Shown here: positions 1 to 8,169 of the stretch, in pieces | How positions within the stretch are numbered: position 1 is the first letter of the stretch | How the letters are laid out: each line of letters opens with the position of its first letter | Assembly (NCBI GenBank): GCA_002278855.1 | Contig: NCGG01000004.1 | Span: 50,243-114,242 of the forward strand | Source of the DNA: Sphingomonadales bacterium 28-55-16 | GTDB lineage: Bacteria > Pseudomonadota > Alphaproteobacteria > Sphingomonadales > Sphingomonadaceae | DNA: 64,000 nt | Direction: 5' to 3' | The notes under the pieces: model-generated | Database searches by the model: none | Told to the model about the DNA's origin: nothing | The model's input: only the letters and a program-made list of their open reading frames with translations | Made by a program: the position numbers and the translations under genes

Positions 1-179
1 CGTTCTGCGGGACCGATGCGGCCATGATGATCGCATTTGGGGCAGACCGACTGGTTTTCTTCAAATTCCCTCAGGAAGATCATCGCCTCACAACCCTTGC
101 ATTTGTGCCAGAGTGTTTCGGCGGTCTCGCGCTTTGTGATGAAGGGAATGGCGTTCCGGACGCGGGTGACCCAGTTCAT
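1..179 (-). CDS. accD: Acetyl-CoA carboxylase carboxyltransferase subunit beta, N-terminal fragment
   Basis: Runs off the left edge, so only the first 59 or so residues are visible. The start MNWVTRVRNAIPF and a zinc ribbon built from two CxxC pairs (KCKGC and, about 20 residues on, CPKC) are typical of AccD, which joins AccA to transfer carboxyl from biotin carrier protein to acetyl-CoA in the first step of fatty acid synthesis. The ATG lies 2 nt after the trpA stop, so it is co-transcribed with the trp genes. The trpFBA-accD order is common in alphaproteobacteria. The catalytic crotonase-fold domain is outside the window. Confidence 0.9.
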   Translation of the reverse strand, partial: MNWVTRVRNAIPFITKRETAETLWHKCKGCEAMIFLREFEENQSVCPKCDHHGRIGPAE

Positions 180-181
180 GT

Positions 182-967
182 TCAGGCCTTTCTGGCTTCG
201 ACAATTGCGTGCTTCAGGGATGCCACATAATCGCGGACGGGACCAGCAGCGTTGGCGCCATGTTGGGCAACCAGTTCGACAATGGCGGAACCCACAACTA
301 CGCCGTCGGCCACGCGCGCAATGTTGGCGGCTTGTTCGGGCGTGCGCACACCAAAGCCAACCGCGACGGGCAAGTCGGTCTGGGCCTTGAGACGCACGAC
401 GGCTTCATCGATGCTCGTCTGCGCGGCCACTTGTAGGCCGGTGATGCCAGCAACGCTGACATAATACAGAAAGCCAGAGGCACCATCGAGTACGGCCGGA
501 AGCCGTGCAACGTCAGTAGTCGGAGTCGCCAGACGGATAAGGTCGATGCCAGCGCTGCGCAGGGCAGGGCCAAGCTCTGGGTCTTCCTCAGGCGGAATGT
601 CGACGCAGATGACACCATCAACGCCAGCCTTATTGCATTCGGACGCGAACCAGTCGCCGCCGCGGATCGTCATGGGGTTGGCATAGCCCATCAGCACCAA
701 TGGTGTGTTGGGATGGCGTTTGCGGAAGGCAGATGCCAGCGCGAAGATATCCGCAGTGGTTGTACCAGCGTTGAGGCTGCGAATATTCGCTTCCTGAATG
801 GCTGGACCGTCAGCCATTGGGTCGGTGAACGGCATGCCAAGCTCAATCACGTCCGCGCCGCCTGCGACGAGCGCGTCGAGATTAGCGGCGGTGTCGCCAT
901 CACCAGCGGTGATGAAGGCGACGAGCGCAGGGTGCGGTTTCGAAAAGGCGGTGGAGAGGCGTGTCAT
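182..967 (-). CDS. trpA: Tryptophan synthase alpha chain
   Basis: 261 residues, normal for TrpA, a TIM barrel that cleaves indole-3-glycerol phosphate to indole and glyceraldehyde 3-phosphate and channels indole to TrpB. The signature ELGMPFTDPMADGP lies at about residues 42-55 and supplies the catalytic Glu42 and Asp53 (Glu49/Asp60 in the Salmonella enzyme). The phosphate-binding end GFGVRTPEQ and VVVGSAIV are intact. Its ATG overlaps the stop of the small membrane-protein gene by 4 nt, and accD follows after 2 nt. Unusually, trpA is not directly after trpB: the small gene sits between them. trpC, trpD and trpE are not in the window. Confidence 0.98.
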   Translation of the reverse strand: MTRLSTAFSKPHPALVAFITAGDGDTAANLDALVAGGADVIELGMPFTDPMADGPAIQEANIRSLNAGTTTADIFALASAFRKRHPNTPLVLMGYANPMTIRGGDWFASECNKAGVDGVICVDIPPEEDPELGPALRSAGIDLIRLATPTTDVARLPAVLDGASGFLYYVSVAGITGLQVAAQTSIDEAVVRLKAQTDLPVAVGFGVRTPEQAANIARVADGVVVGSAIVELVAQHGANAAGPVRDYVASLKHAIVEARKA

Positions 968-1182
968 TTCCGAAACTTCTTTCGAAGCGAGCTATTGAAA
1001 AATGTAGTTAGTAAACTGACAAGAAGTGCCAGTATTACGACCCATGAAAAGCTTTCAGGCGGCATTTTTGTTAGCGACAACGACAGGCTGTTATCTGCGC
1101 CGATATGATAAGCTAATATTCCGATAACGATTAGGAGCGCCCAAAAAAGAAGCACTTTGACTAGCAAAGACAACTGTTTCAT
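964..1182 (-). CDS. Small two-helix membrane protein between trpB and trpA, unknown function
   Basis: 72 residues that I do not recognise. It has a short N-terminal lead, a hydrophobic helix at about residues 7-29 ([20 protein letters not shown]), a short polar loop, a second helix at about 46-62 and a basic tail RKKFRK. It is joined to trpB and trpA by 4-nt stop/start overlaps on both sides, which argues for translational coupling and a real gene. Its base composition stands out: a hand count over 971-1180 gives about 41 % GC, well below the flanking trp genes. It may be a late insertion into a conserved operon. No function should be assumed. Confidence 0.7.
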   Translation of the reverse strand: MKQLSLLVKVLLFWALLIVIGILAYHIGADNSLSLSLTKMPPESFSWVVILALLVSLLTTFFNSSLRKKFRK

Positions 1183-2420
1183 ATCGTCGTCCCCAAAGCC
1201 TCGGCCACGGTAAAAATATCCTTGTCACCACGTCCACACAGGTTTGCGAGGATGATCTGGTCACGGTCCATTTTCTTGGCTTCGCGTTCAACCGCGGCGA
1301 TGGCGTGGGCTGGTTCCAGTGCGGGAATGATACCTTCGGTGCGGCACAGCAATTGGAACGCGGCAAGGGCCTCTGTGTCGGTTACGCTATCATACCGCAC
1401 GCGGCCTATTTCCTTGAGCCAGCTATGCTCGGGGCCAATGCCGGGATAATCGAGCCCAGCCGAAATTGAGTGCGCTTCGGCGATCTGGCCGTCTGCGTCC
1501 TGCAGCAAATAGGTTTTGTTGCCGTGGAGGATGCCCGGGCGTCCGCCGGCAAGGCTTGCAGCATGTTCTTTTTGAAGACCATGTCCCGCCGCTTCGATGC
1601 CCAGCATTTCGACGTCTTTGTCATCCAAAAATGGATGGAACAGGCCGATAGCGTTCGACCCGCCGCCAATCGCTGCGACCAACAAATCGGGCAGACGGTT
1701 GATGCGGCTCAGCATTTGTGTGCGCGCTTCCTTACCGATCACGCTTTGGAAATCGCGGACGAGCTCGGGATAAGGATGCGGGCCAGCGGCAGTGCCAATG
1801 ATGTAAAATGTGTCATGGACATTGGCGACCCAGTCGCGCAGCCCTTCGTTCATCGCGTCCTTAAGCGTACCCGCGCCGCTGGTCACCGGAATGATCTCAG
1901 CGCCCAACAAGCGCATGCGGAACACATTGGGTTGTTGCCGCTCAATGTCCTTGGCGCCCATATAAATAAAGCAAGGCAGGCCAAAGCGCGCACAGACGGT
2001 TGCGGTGGCAACGCCGTGCTGACCAGCGCCGGTTTCTGCGATTATCCGTGTTTTACCCATGCGAATGGCAAGCAGTATCTGTCCAACGCAGTTGTTAATC
2101 TTGTGCGCGCCGGTATGATTCAGTTCGTCGCGCTTGAACCAGATCTGTGCGCCTTTGCCGTCTGGAGCGGTCTTACGGACTTCCTCGGTCAAGCGTTCGG
2201 CATAATAAAGCGGCGATGGGCGACCAACATAATGTTCAAGCAGATCGTCAAACTGCGCAGCAAAGGCGGGGTCCTGTTGTGCAGCACGATATTCGCGTTC
2301 CAGATCAAGCACCAGCGGCATGAGCGTTTCAGCCACATAGCGCCCGCCGAACTGGCCAAAATGGCCGCGTTCGTCAGGTTGGTTGCGGAAAGAGTTTGGT
2401 GTAGGTTCAGTTGTTGTCAT
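1179..2420 (-). CDS. trpB: Tryptophan synthase beta chain
   Basis: PLP enzyme condensing indole with serine; partner of TrpA. 413 residues from the chosen ATG ([11 protein letters not shown]). The frame stays open 42 nt further upstream, but this start gives the usual TrpB N-terminus [27 protein letters not shown] carries the PLP lysine at about residue 107, and the GGGSNAIG phosphate-binding loop follows. The start overlaps the trpF stop by 14 nt and the stop overlaps the small membrane gene by 4 nt, so the cluster reads as one transcription unit. Confidence 0.98.
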   Translation of the reverse strand: MTTTEPTPNSFRNQPDERGHFGQFGGRYVAETLMPLVLDLEREYRAAQQDPAFAAQFDDLLEHYVGRPSPLYYAERLTEEVRKTAPDGKGAQIWFKRDELNHTGAHKINNCVGQILLAIRMGKTRIIAETGAGQHGVATATVCARFGLPCFIYMGAKDIERQQPNVFRMRLLGAEIIPVTSGAGTLKDAMNEGLRDWVANVHDTFYIIGTAAGPHPYPELVRDFQSVIGKEARTQMLSRINRLPDLLVAAIGGGSNAIGLFHPFLDDKDVEMLGIEAAGHGLQKEHAASLAGGRPGILHGNKTYLLQDADGQIAEAHSISAGLDYPGIGPEHSWLKEIGRVRYDSVTDTEALAAFQLLCRTEGIIPALEPAHAIAAVEREAKKMDRDQIILANLCGRGDKDIFTVAEALGTTI

Positions 2421-3048
2421 AGTCGCGCACCGCTTGGCAGAAGGCCGCAATCTTGTCCACATCCTTGATGCCCGGGGCAGATTCTACCCCCGATGATGTG
2501 TCCACCAACTGCGCGCGTGTTTGGCGCAAAGCGTCCTTCACGTTGTCTGCGGTCAGACCGCCTGCAAGTCCCCAAGGGAGCTTGTGCTTATGTTCGGTGA
2601 GCAACGACCAATCGAACCGCACGCCTGTACCGCCTGGCAAGGCCTGTGCTGGTGCATCGAACAATATCAGGTCAGCGGCATCGACATATTCGTCGGCATT
2701 TTTAAGTGATGCCGAATCCGTCACGCCAAAAGCCTTCCAGATTTCTATGTCGACAGCGCTTTTGAGCACGCGCAACCATTGCGCGCTTTCGGACCCGTGA
2801 AATTGCAAGATATCTGGCTTTACAATTTCAATCGCCTTAGCAGTAAGGCCCGGTTCAGCATTCACCAGCAACAGCACGACCTTGAGGTTAGCAGGCGCGC
2901 GCATCCGCAACGCTGCCGCTTGATCCAACGCAACATGGCGTGGGCTTTTTTCGAAATGGACGAGGCCGATATGCGACGCGCCAGTTTTGGCGGCGGCATC
3001 AACGCTGGCTTCGGTGCTCAGGCCGCAGATTTTAATGTGTGTTGGCAT
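2407..3048 (-). CDS. trpF: Phosphoribosylanthranilate isomerase
   Basis: 213 residues, a TIM-barrel enzyme doing the Amadori rearrangement of phosphoribosylanthranilate in tryptophan synthesis. I chose the ATG at 3048 because [10 protein letters not shown] places the catalytic Cys at residue 8, as in the family; an in-frame start 36 nt upstream would add an unrelated N-terminus. The general-acid region [10 protein letters not shown] and the glycine-rich [10 protein letters not shown] are present. The gene is monofunctional, not fused to trpC. A 160-bp gap containing a REP-like palindrome separates it from pyrF. Confidence 0.96.
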   Translation of the reverse strand: MPTHIKICGLSTEASVDAAAKTGASHIGLVHFEKSPRHVALDQAAALRMRAPANLKVVLLLVNAEPGLTAKAIEIVKPDILQFHGSESAQWLRVLKSAVDIEIWKAFGVTDSASLKNADEYVDAADLILFDAPAQALPGGTGVRFDWSLLTEHKHKLPWGLAGGLTADNVKDALRQTRAQLVDTSSGVESAPGIKDVDKIAAFCQAVRDYDNN

Positions 3049-3078
3049 GCTATCGTTGTTAACGAACCAAAACGTTTC

Positions 3079-3152
3079 CGTCATGCTGAACTTGTTTCAA
3101 CATCATATTTTTCATGTTGGAAGCAAGACCATGAAACCTATTCAGGGTGATG
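3079..3152. repeat. REP-like imperfect palindrome between pyrF and trpF
   Basis: The stretch begins with CGTCATGCTGAACTTGTTTC and runs through two near-complementary arms (CTTGTTTCAACAT against ATGTTGGAAGCAAG) to a right arm ending TTCAGGGTGA. The words TCATGCTGAACTTGTTTCA and TTCAGGGTGA resemble intergenic palindromic repeats that I recall from sphingomonad genomes; this is memory, not a search. It would form a stem-loop in mRNA between pyrF and trpF and could act as a mobile REP remnant, an mRNA stabiliser or a weak terminator. Only one copy is seen here. Confidence 0.5.
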
Positions 3153-3209
3153 TTCAAAGATTTTGCTTTCATCAATCGATGTCAGTTTTAGTGCGGGATC
3201 GTCCGGCAC

Positions 3210-3884
3210 TTAAAGTGTGCCCATAATCGCCCGTGCAGCATCGTCAGGGCTATCTGCTTTGGTGATGGGTCTTCCGATCACCAGAACGCTCGCACCATCG
3301 TCACGGGCTTGTCTGGGCGTTACAGTGCGTTTCTGGTCTTCGGCAGTGCCGCCAGCCGGGCGCAGGCCGGGGACCACGAAGAAACCGTCTTTCCATGCTT
3401 TCTTTGCCGCTTTCACCTCATGGCCGGAACAAACGATGCCATCAAGGCCTGCTTCTTGCGCAAGCGCCGCAAGCCGGGCGACCTGAAGCTCTGGACTATC
3501 GGACACGCCAATGCGGTTAAGGTCATGGTTGTCGAGGCTGGTAAGTACCGTCACCGCCACCACTTTTGTATGTGCACCGGCCGCCGCCTTTGCATCTTCC
3601 ATCATCGCACGACCACCCGCGGCATGAATGGTCACGATTGCAGGCTCAAGCACGTTAATCGCCTGCATGGCCTTTGCGACGGTATTGGGAATATCGTGCA
3701 ATTTTAGGTCGAGGAAAATGGGCAGGCCCAATTTCTGCACTTCATGCACGCCATGATGCCCGTTCGCGCAAAAAAATTCGAGACCAAGCTTTATGCCGCC
3801 GACTTGTCCTTTGATGCGGCGTGTGAGCTCCAACGCATCGTCCAGATACGGGGTGTCGATTGCAACGAAGATCGGGTTGGTCAT
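3210..3884 (-). CDS. pyrF: Orotidine 5'-phosphate decarboxylase
   Basis: 224 residues, a short bacterial-type OMP decarboxylase making UMP in the last step of pyrimidine synthesis. FLDLKLHDIPNTV at about residues 57-69 holds the Asp/Lys/Asp catalytic array (Asp59, Lys61, Asp64), and PGLRPAGG with the C-terminal VIGRPIT forms the phosphate site. The start overlaps the lapA stop by 4 nt (ATGA), so the two are coupled. Downstream, toward trpF, is the only sizeable gap in this cluster. Confidence 0.97.
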   Translation of the reverse strand: MTNPIFVAIDTPYLDDALELTRRIKGQVGGIKLGLEFFCANGHHGVHEVQKLGLPIFLDLKLHDIPNTVAKAMQAINVLEPAIVTIHAAGGRAMMEDAKAAAGAHTKVVAVTVLTSLDNHDLNRIGVSDSPELQVARLAALAQEAGLDGIVCSGHEVKAAKKAWKDGFFVVPGLRPAGGTAEDQKRTVTPRQARDDGASVLVIGRPITKADSPDDAARAIMGTL

Positions 3885-4186
3885 ATCGGGTCCACGGCCT
3901 TGTATGTTGGATGCGGGGGAACAGGCGGTGGCAGCGGGGATGAAACGCCCCGCTGGTTGCCTTCAAGTGTAATAATGCGCCGCTTCATCCGCCATATTTG
4001 CATGCGATGCAGAATATATAGTGGTACGAAGCCGAGCAGAAACGCGACAAGGACCAAGGCCGGCAATTTGGTGTCCAGACGGAGGCCACCCCACAGGCTG
4101 ACGGACACAGGGGTCCAGTTATTGGTCGCAAAAACGACCAACCCGACAATGATCGTTACCCAAATCAGCGTTTTTAGAAATCGCAT
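3881..4186 (-). CDS. lapA: LapA-domain (DUF1049) inner-membrane protein
   Basis: 101 residues with the LapA/DUF1049 layout: one transmembrane helix at about 5-21, the conserved NNWTPVSVSLWG segment, a second helix at about 40-60, then a cytoplasmic basic stretch and a proline-rich tail. In enterobacteria LapA acts with LapB in controlling LPS synthesis through LpxC; whether it does so here is inference. A clear ribosome-binding site (AGGAGA, about 10 nt from the ATG) supports the start. It heads the lapA-pyrF pair with a 4-nt overlap. Confidence 0.85.
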   Translation of the reverse strand: MRFLKTLIWVTIIVGLVVFATNNWTPVSVSLWGGLRLDTKLPALVLVAFLLGFVPLYILHRMQIWRMKRRIITLEGNQRGVSSPLPPPVPPHPTYKAVDPI

Positions 4187-4288
4187 CGCGCGGTCTCTCC
4201 TTTACAGGCGCATCTTATGGAAACTTTCCCCCTTTGGGTAGGGGGTAGTGTTTATTCCTTAAATGTGCGGCGAACCGACGCTGCTTGA

Positions 4289-5599
4289 TTAGCTGAATAC
4301 GCGGTCGAAAATCGTATCTATATGCTTGAAGTGATAATCGAGATTGAAACGATCCTCGATTTCTGACGCTTCCATTTTTGCCGCGACATCCGGGTCGGCC
4401 TTGAGCAGTTCCATCAGCGATTCTGCGCCGTCGGATTCCCACACCTTCATCGCATTGCGCTGAACGATGCGATAGCTGTCCTCGCGGCTAATTCCAGCTT
4501 GGGTCAGCGCCAAAAGCACGCGCTGCGAATGGACTAGCCCGCCCATGCGGTCGAGGTTTTTCTGCATACGCTCTGGGTAGATCAGCAGCTTGTCGATGAC
4601 GCCGGTCAGACGCCCGAGCGCGAAATCAAGGGTGATGGTGGCGTCAGGCCCAATATAGCGTTCGACGCTGGAATGGCTGATGTCGCGTTCATGCCATAAG
4701 GCGACATTTTCAAGCGCTGGCGTGACATAGCCACGCACCATGCGCGCAAGACCGGTCAGATTTTCGGTGAGTACTGGGTTCCGCTTATGCGGCATGGCCG
4801 AACTGCCCTTTTGACCGGGCGAGAAATATTCCTCTGCTTCCAGCACCTCCGTGCGCTGCAAATGGCGTACTTCGGTCGCAAGGCGTTCAATCGACGACGC
4901 GATGACACCAAGTGTTGCGAAATACATGGCATGGCGGTCACGCGGAATGACCTGAGTCGACACGGGCTCAACCGCAAGTCCAAGCTTTGCTGCAACATGT
5001 GCCTCAACTTCAGGGTCGATATTGGCAAAGGTGCCAACTGCACCTGAAATTGCGCAGGTAGCGATTTCTGCACGGGCGGCGACCAAGCGTTCGCGACCGC
5101 GGGCAAATTCGGCATATGCTTGCGCCAGTTTCATGCCAAAGGTCACAGGCTCGGCGTGGATGCCATGGCTGCGGCCGATGGTGGGCGTAAATTTATGTTC
5201 CATTGCACGGGTTTTGATGGCCGCCAACAAGGCATCCATGTCCGCGAGCAACAAGTCTGTCGCTTGAGTCAATTGTACAGCAAGGCACGTATCCAGCACG
5301 TCGGATGATGTCATGCCCTGATGCATGAAGCGCGCTTCGTCGCCCACTTGTTCTGCAACCCACGTCAGGAACGCGATAACATCATGTTTGGTAACCGCCT
5401 CGATAGCGTCAATTGCAGCAACGTCGATGGTCGGGTTGGTATTCCACCAAGCCCACAACGCCTGCGCGGCAGAAGCAGGCACAACGCCGCGTTCGGCGAG
5501 CGCATCCGTGGCGTGCGCCTCAATTTCAAACCAGATGCGAAAACGGTTTTCGGGCTCCCAAATTTTGACCATCTCGGGGCGGGAATAACGTGGAATCAT
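4289..5599 (-). CDS. purB: Adenylosuccinate lyase
   Basis: 436 residues, a fumarase/aspartase-superfamily enzyme acting twice in purine synthesis (SAICAR to AICAR, adenylosuccinate to AMP). It has the Thr/Ser region GMTSSDVLDT near residue 95, GRSHGIHAEP with the catalytic His near 143, and the signature SSAMPHKRNP near 265-275. The start MIPRYSRPEM is standard. It is divergent from parC across 182 bp. About 100 bp separate its stop from lapA downstream, so it may or may not share that transcript. Confidence 0.98.
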   Translation of the reverse strand: MIPRYSRPEMVKIWEPENRFRIWFEIEAHATDALAERGVVPASAAQALWAWWNTNPTIDVAAIDAIEAVTKHDVIAFLTWVAEQVGDEARFMHQGMTSSDVLDTCLAVQLTQATDLLLADMDALLAAIKTRAMEHKFTPTIGRSHGIHAEPVTFGMKLAQAYAEFARGRERLVAARAEIATCAISGAVGTFANIDPEVEAHVAAKLGLAVEPVSTQVIPRDRHAMYFATLGVIASSIERLATEVRHLQRTEVLEAEEYFSPGQKGSSAMPHKRNPVLTENLTGLARMVRGYVTPALENVALWHERDISHSSVERYIGPDATITLDFALGRLTGVIDKLLIYPERMQKNLDRMGGLVHSQRVLLALTQAGISREDSYRIVQRNAMKVWESDGAESLMELLKADPDVAAKMEASEIEDRFNLDYHFKHIDTIFDRVFS

Positions 5600-5610
5600 A
5601 AGAAACGCTT

Positions 5611-5718
5611 TCAGCTTGGTTTGGGAGTCGTGGTCCCGTTAGCAGGCGCACCGTTGGCCGTCAAAAATGCCGCTTTTGTGTCTCGGTTGGGCGATGCGCC
5701 GTCAAAGTAAAATTGCAT
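5611..5718 (-). CDS. Possible 35-residue upstream open frame in front of purB
   Basis: A short open frame (MQFYFDGASPNRDTKAAF...) ends 11 nt before the purB start on the same strand. Its make-up, rich in Ala, Thr, Asn and Pro, is not obviously noise, but no convincing ribosome-binding site precedes its ATG and I recognise no family. It could be a leader peptide, a degraded gene end or chance. The rest of the 182-bp purB-parC gap presumably holds the divergent promoters; I could not place them with confidence. Confidence 0.2.
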   Translation of the reverse strand: MQFYFDGASPNRDTKAAFLTANGAPANGTTTPKPS

Positions 5719-5781
5719 TAAGCTGTGGATTGCTGAAATCGTTGCTTTGCGACAGCAGAATGGCTCGCTATCGGGACTAAT

Positions 5782-8103
5782 ATGTCCGACATTATTGACG
5801 CCCCTGAAGAAGATCCGTTTGACGCCATAGTCGATGCGCCTTTCGATGCGGCGCTTTCAGAGCGTTATTTAATCTACGCCATGTCGACAATTACGGCGCG
5901 TTCGCTGCCCGATTTGCGCGACGGACTTAAGCCTGTTCACCGGCGTTTGCTATGGGCGATGCGCCTTTTGAAGCTCGACCCGGCAAGCGGCTATAAGAAA
6001 TGCGCACGCGTTGTCGGCGATGTTATCGGTAAATATCACCCGCATGGCGATCAGTCCGTCTATGACGCGATGGTGCGCCTCGCGCAGACTTTTTCGTTGC
6101 GTTACCCTTTGGTCGATGGGCAGGGCAATTTTGGTAATATCGACGGCGATAATGCTGCGGCCTATCGATACACGGAGGCGCGGTTAACGCGTACGGCTAT
6201 TGAGCTCATGAACGGGCTGGATGAAAACGCGACCGATTTTCGACCTACCTACAATGGCGAAGATGAAGAGCCAGAGGTTATGCCCGGCCTTTTCCCGAAC
6301 TTGTTGGCCAACGGCGCAAGCGGGATTGCCGTGGGTATGGCTACCAGCATTCCGTCGCACAACGCCGCAGAGATTATCGATGCTGCGATGCTGTTAATCG
6401 ATGAGCCACAAGCCAGCCATGAACAACTGATGGACATTGTGCGTGGGCCTGACTTTGCAACGGGTGGCGTGCTGGTTGATAGTCCTGCTGTTATCAGCGC
6501 TGCTTATGCCAGCGGACGCGGCGCCATGCGGGTTCGCGCCCGTTTTTCGAACGGTTGGGTGGATGGCAGCTGGGAGCCAACGGGCGTCGAAAAACTACCC
6601 GGCGGCACATGGCAGCTGGTCATCTCTGAAATTCCTTATCAGGTTCAAAAAGGCAAATTGATCGAGCAAATTGCCCAGCTGATAGCCGATAAAAAGCTGC
6701 CGATTTTGGACGACATTCGGGACGAAAGTGATGAGCATGTGCGCATCGTCCTTGTGCCAAAAAGCCGGAACGTTGATCCCGAAGACCTCAAAAATGCCTT
6801 GTTCCGCCTGACCGATTTGGAAACGCGCTTTTCTTTGAACATGAACGTTTTGGATGCAGATCGCACGCCAAAGGTCATGGGCTTGGGCGAAGTGCTGCTC
6901 CGTTGGCTGAAGCACCAGATTGAAGTGCTTGTGCGTAAGTCGCAGCACCGGCTTGAAAAAATTGATTCCCGGCTTGAGCTGTTGCAAGGCTACATCATTG
7001 CCTATCTCAATCTTGATCGGATCATAGAGATTATCCGGACCGAAGATGAACCAAAGCCGGTGATGATGGCCGAGTTCCAATTGAATGACCGGCAGGCAGA
7101 GGCAATCCTTAACATGCGGCTTCGGTCGCTGCGCAGGCTTGAGGAAATGGAGCTGCGGCGAGAGCTTGAGGGGCTTCAGGCCGAGCGCGAAGGGCTCGTG
7201 AAATTGCTGGAAAGCCCGACGCTCCAGAAAAAGCGTTTGAAAAAAGACCTAACCGCCTTGCGTAAGAGCTATGCCGAAGAGACAGAGTTAGGCCGCCGCC
7301 GTACCAGCCTCGAAGAAGCGGGCCAAGCGCGTGAGATTTCGCTCGAGGCCTTTGTGGAACGTGAACCGGTGACCGTCATCATGTCGAAGCGCGGCTGGAT
7401 CAAGGCGATGAAGGGCCATGCTGATCTGTCAGCACGCGCCGACTTTAAGTTTAAAGAGGGTGATGGCCCTGCTTTTGCATTCCATGCGCAGACCACGGAT
7501 AAGATCCTAATCGCAACGGCCAACGGGCGTTTTTATACCTTGGGCGCGGATAAGCTTCCCGGCGCACGCGGCTTTGGTGAACCGGTAACCACCATGATTG
7601 ATATCGAAACAGGCAATGACATTATTGCCGTCTTCACTGCTGTGCCCGAGGGGCGTATGTTGCTGGCAGCTACCACCGGCAAGGGCTTTATTGCGCGGAT
7701 GAGTGATGTCGTGGCCGAGACGCGCAAGGGACGTGGTGTTGTGACGCTCAAGCCGGGCACGCGATTAAAAGTTGTGCGTCTTGCACCGTCTGAAACCGCT
7801 GATGAGGCTGTACTGCGCGACCAATATGTGGCGGTGGTCGGCGATAATCGCAAACTGGTTGTGTTTCCGATGACAGAAATTCCCGAAATGTCCAAAGGGC
7901 AGGGCGTGACGTTGCAACGGTATAAAGATGGTGGTCTTGCCGATGCCATTTGCTTCCGCATGAGCGAAGGGCTTAGCTGGGCCATGGGTGGCGATAGCGG
8001 GCGGATGCGGACCGAGAATGATATGTCCTTATGGCGCGTTGCACGCGGTGCGGCTGGCCGATTGCCACCACAGGGATTTCCCAGAAATAATCAATTCGAC
8101 TGA
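5782..8103 (+). CDS. parC: DNA topoisomerase IV subunit A
   Basis: 773 residues. ParC is the DNA-cleaving subunit that, with ParE, decatenates daughter chromosomes. LRDGLKPVHRRLLWAM opens the winged-helix domain; the catalytic Tyr in YRYTEARLT is at about residue 130. A coiled-coil tower and a C-terminal beta-propeller follow, the latter lacking a clear GyrA-box, which favours ParC over GyrA. In the quinolone-determining region the sequence is HGDQSVYDAM: Gln91 stands where E. coli ParC has Ser80, and Asp95 where it has Glu84. The gene is divergent from purB and converges on cca across 66 bp. Confidence 0.95.
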   Translation: MSDIIDAPEEDPFDAIVDAPFDAALSERYLIYAMSTITARSLPDLRDGLKPVHRRLLWAMRLLKLDPASGYKKCARVVGDVIGKYHPHGDQSVYDAMVRLAQTFSLRYPLVDGQGNFGNIDGDNAAAYRYTEARLTRTAIELMNGLDENATDFRPTYNGEDEEPEVMPGLFPNLLANGASGIAVGMATSIPSHNAAEIIDAAMLLIDEPQASHEQLMDIVRGPDFATGGVLVDSPAVISAAYASGRGAMRVRARFSNGWVDGSWEPTGVEKLPGGTWQLVISEIPYQVQKGKLIEQIAQLIADKKLPILDDIRDESDEHVRIVLVPKSRNVDPEDLKNALFRLTDLETRFSLNMNVLDADRTPKVMGLGEVLLRWLKHQIEVLVRKSQHRLEKIDSRLELLQGYIIAYLNLDRIIEIIRTEDEPKPVMMAEFQLNDRQAEAILNMRLRSLRRLEEMELRRELEGLQAEREGLVKLLESPTLQKKRLKKDLTALRKSYAEETELGRRRTSLEEAGQAREISLEAFVEREPVTVIMSKRGWIKAMKGHADLSARADFKFKEGDGPAFAFHAQTTDKILIATANGRFYTLGADKLPGARGFGEPVTTMIDIETGNDIIAVFTAVPEGRMLLAATTGKGFIARMSDVVAETRKGRGVVTLKPGTRLKVVRLAPSETADEAVLRDQYVAVVGDNRKLVVFPMTEIPEMSKGQGVTLQRYKDGGLADAICFRMSEGLSWAMGGDSGRMRTENDMSLWRVARGAAGRLPPQGFPRNNQFD

Positions 8104-8169
8104 CTTTAGGTGGAACGTAGCGCCCGTGGCGTGACGATGTCTGCAATTGCACATCAAGGGCGAGGGTGG

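Noticed and set aside
1470..2468. Long plus-strand open frame (332 codons) antisense to trpB
   Set aside because: trpB is certain on the other strand; the antisense product shows no family motif and arises from codon bias of the real gene.
4228..4245. CCCCC/GGGGG pairing between purB and lapA as a terminator
   Set aside because: Only five pairs and no T-tract on the minus strand, where it would have to work; more likely chance.
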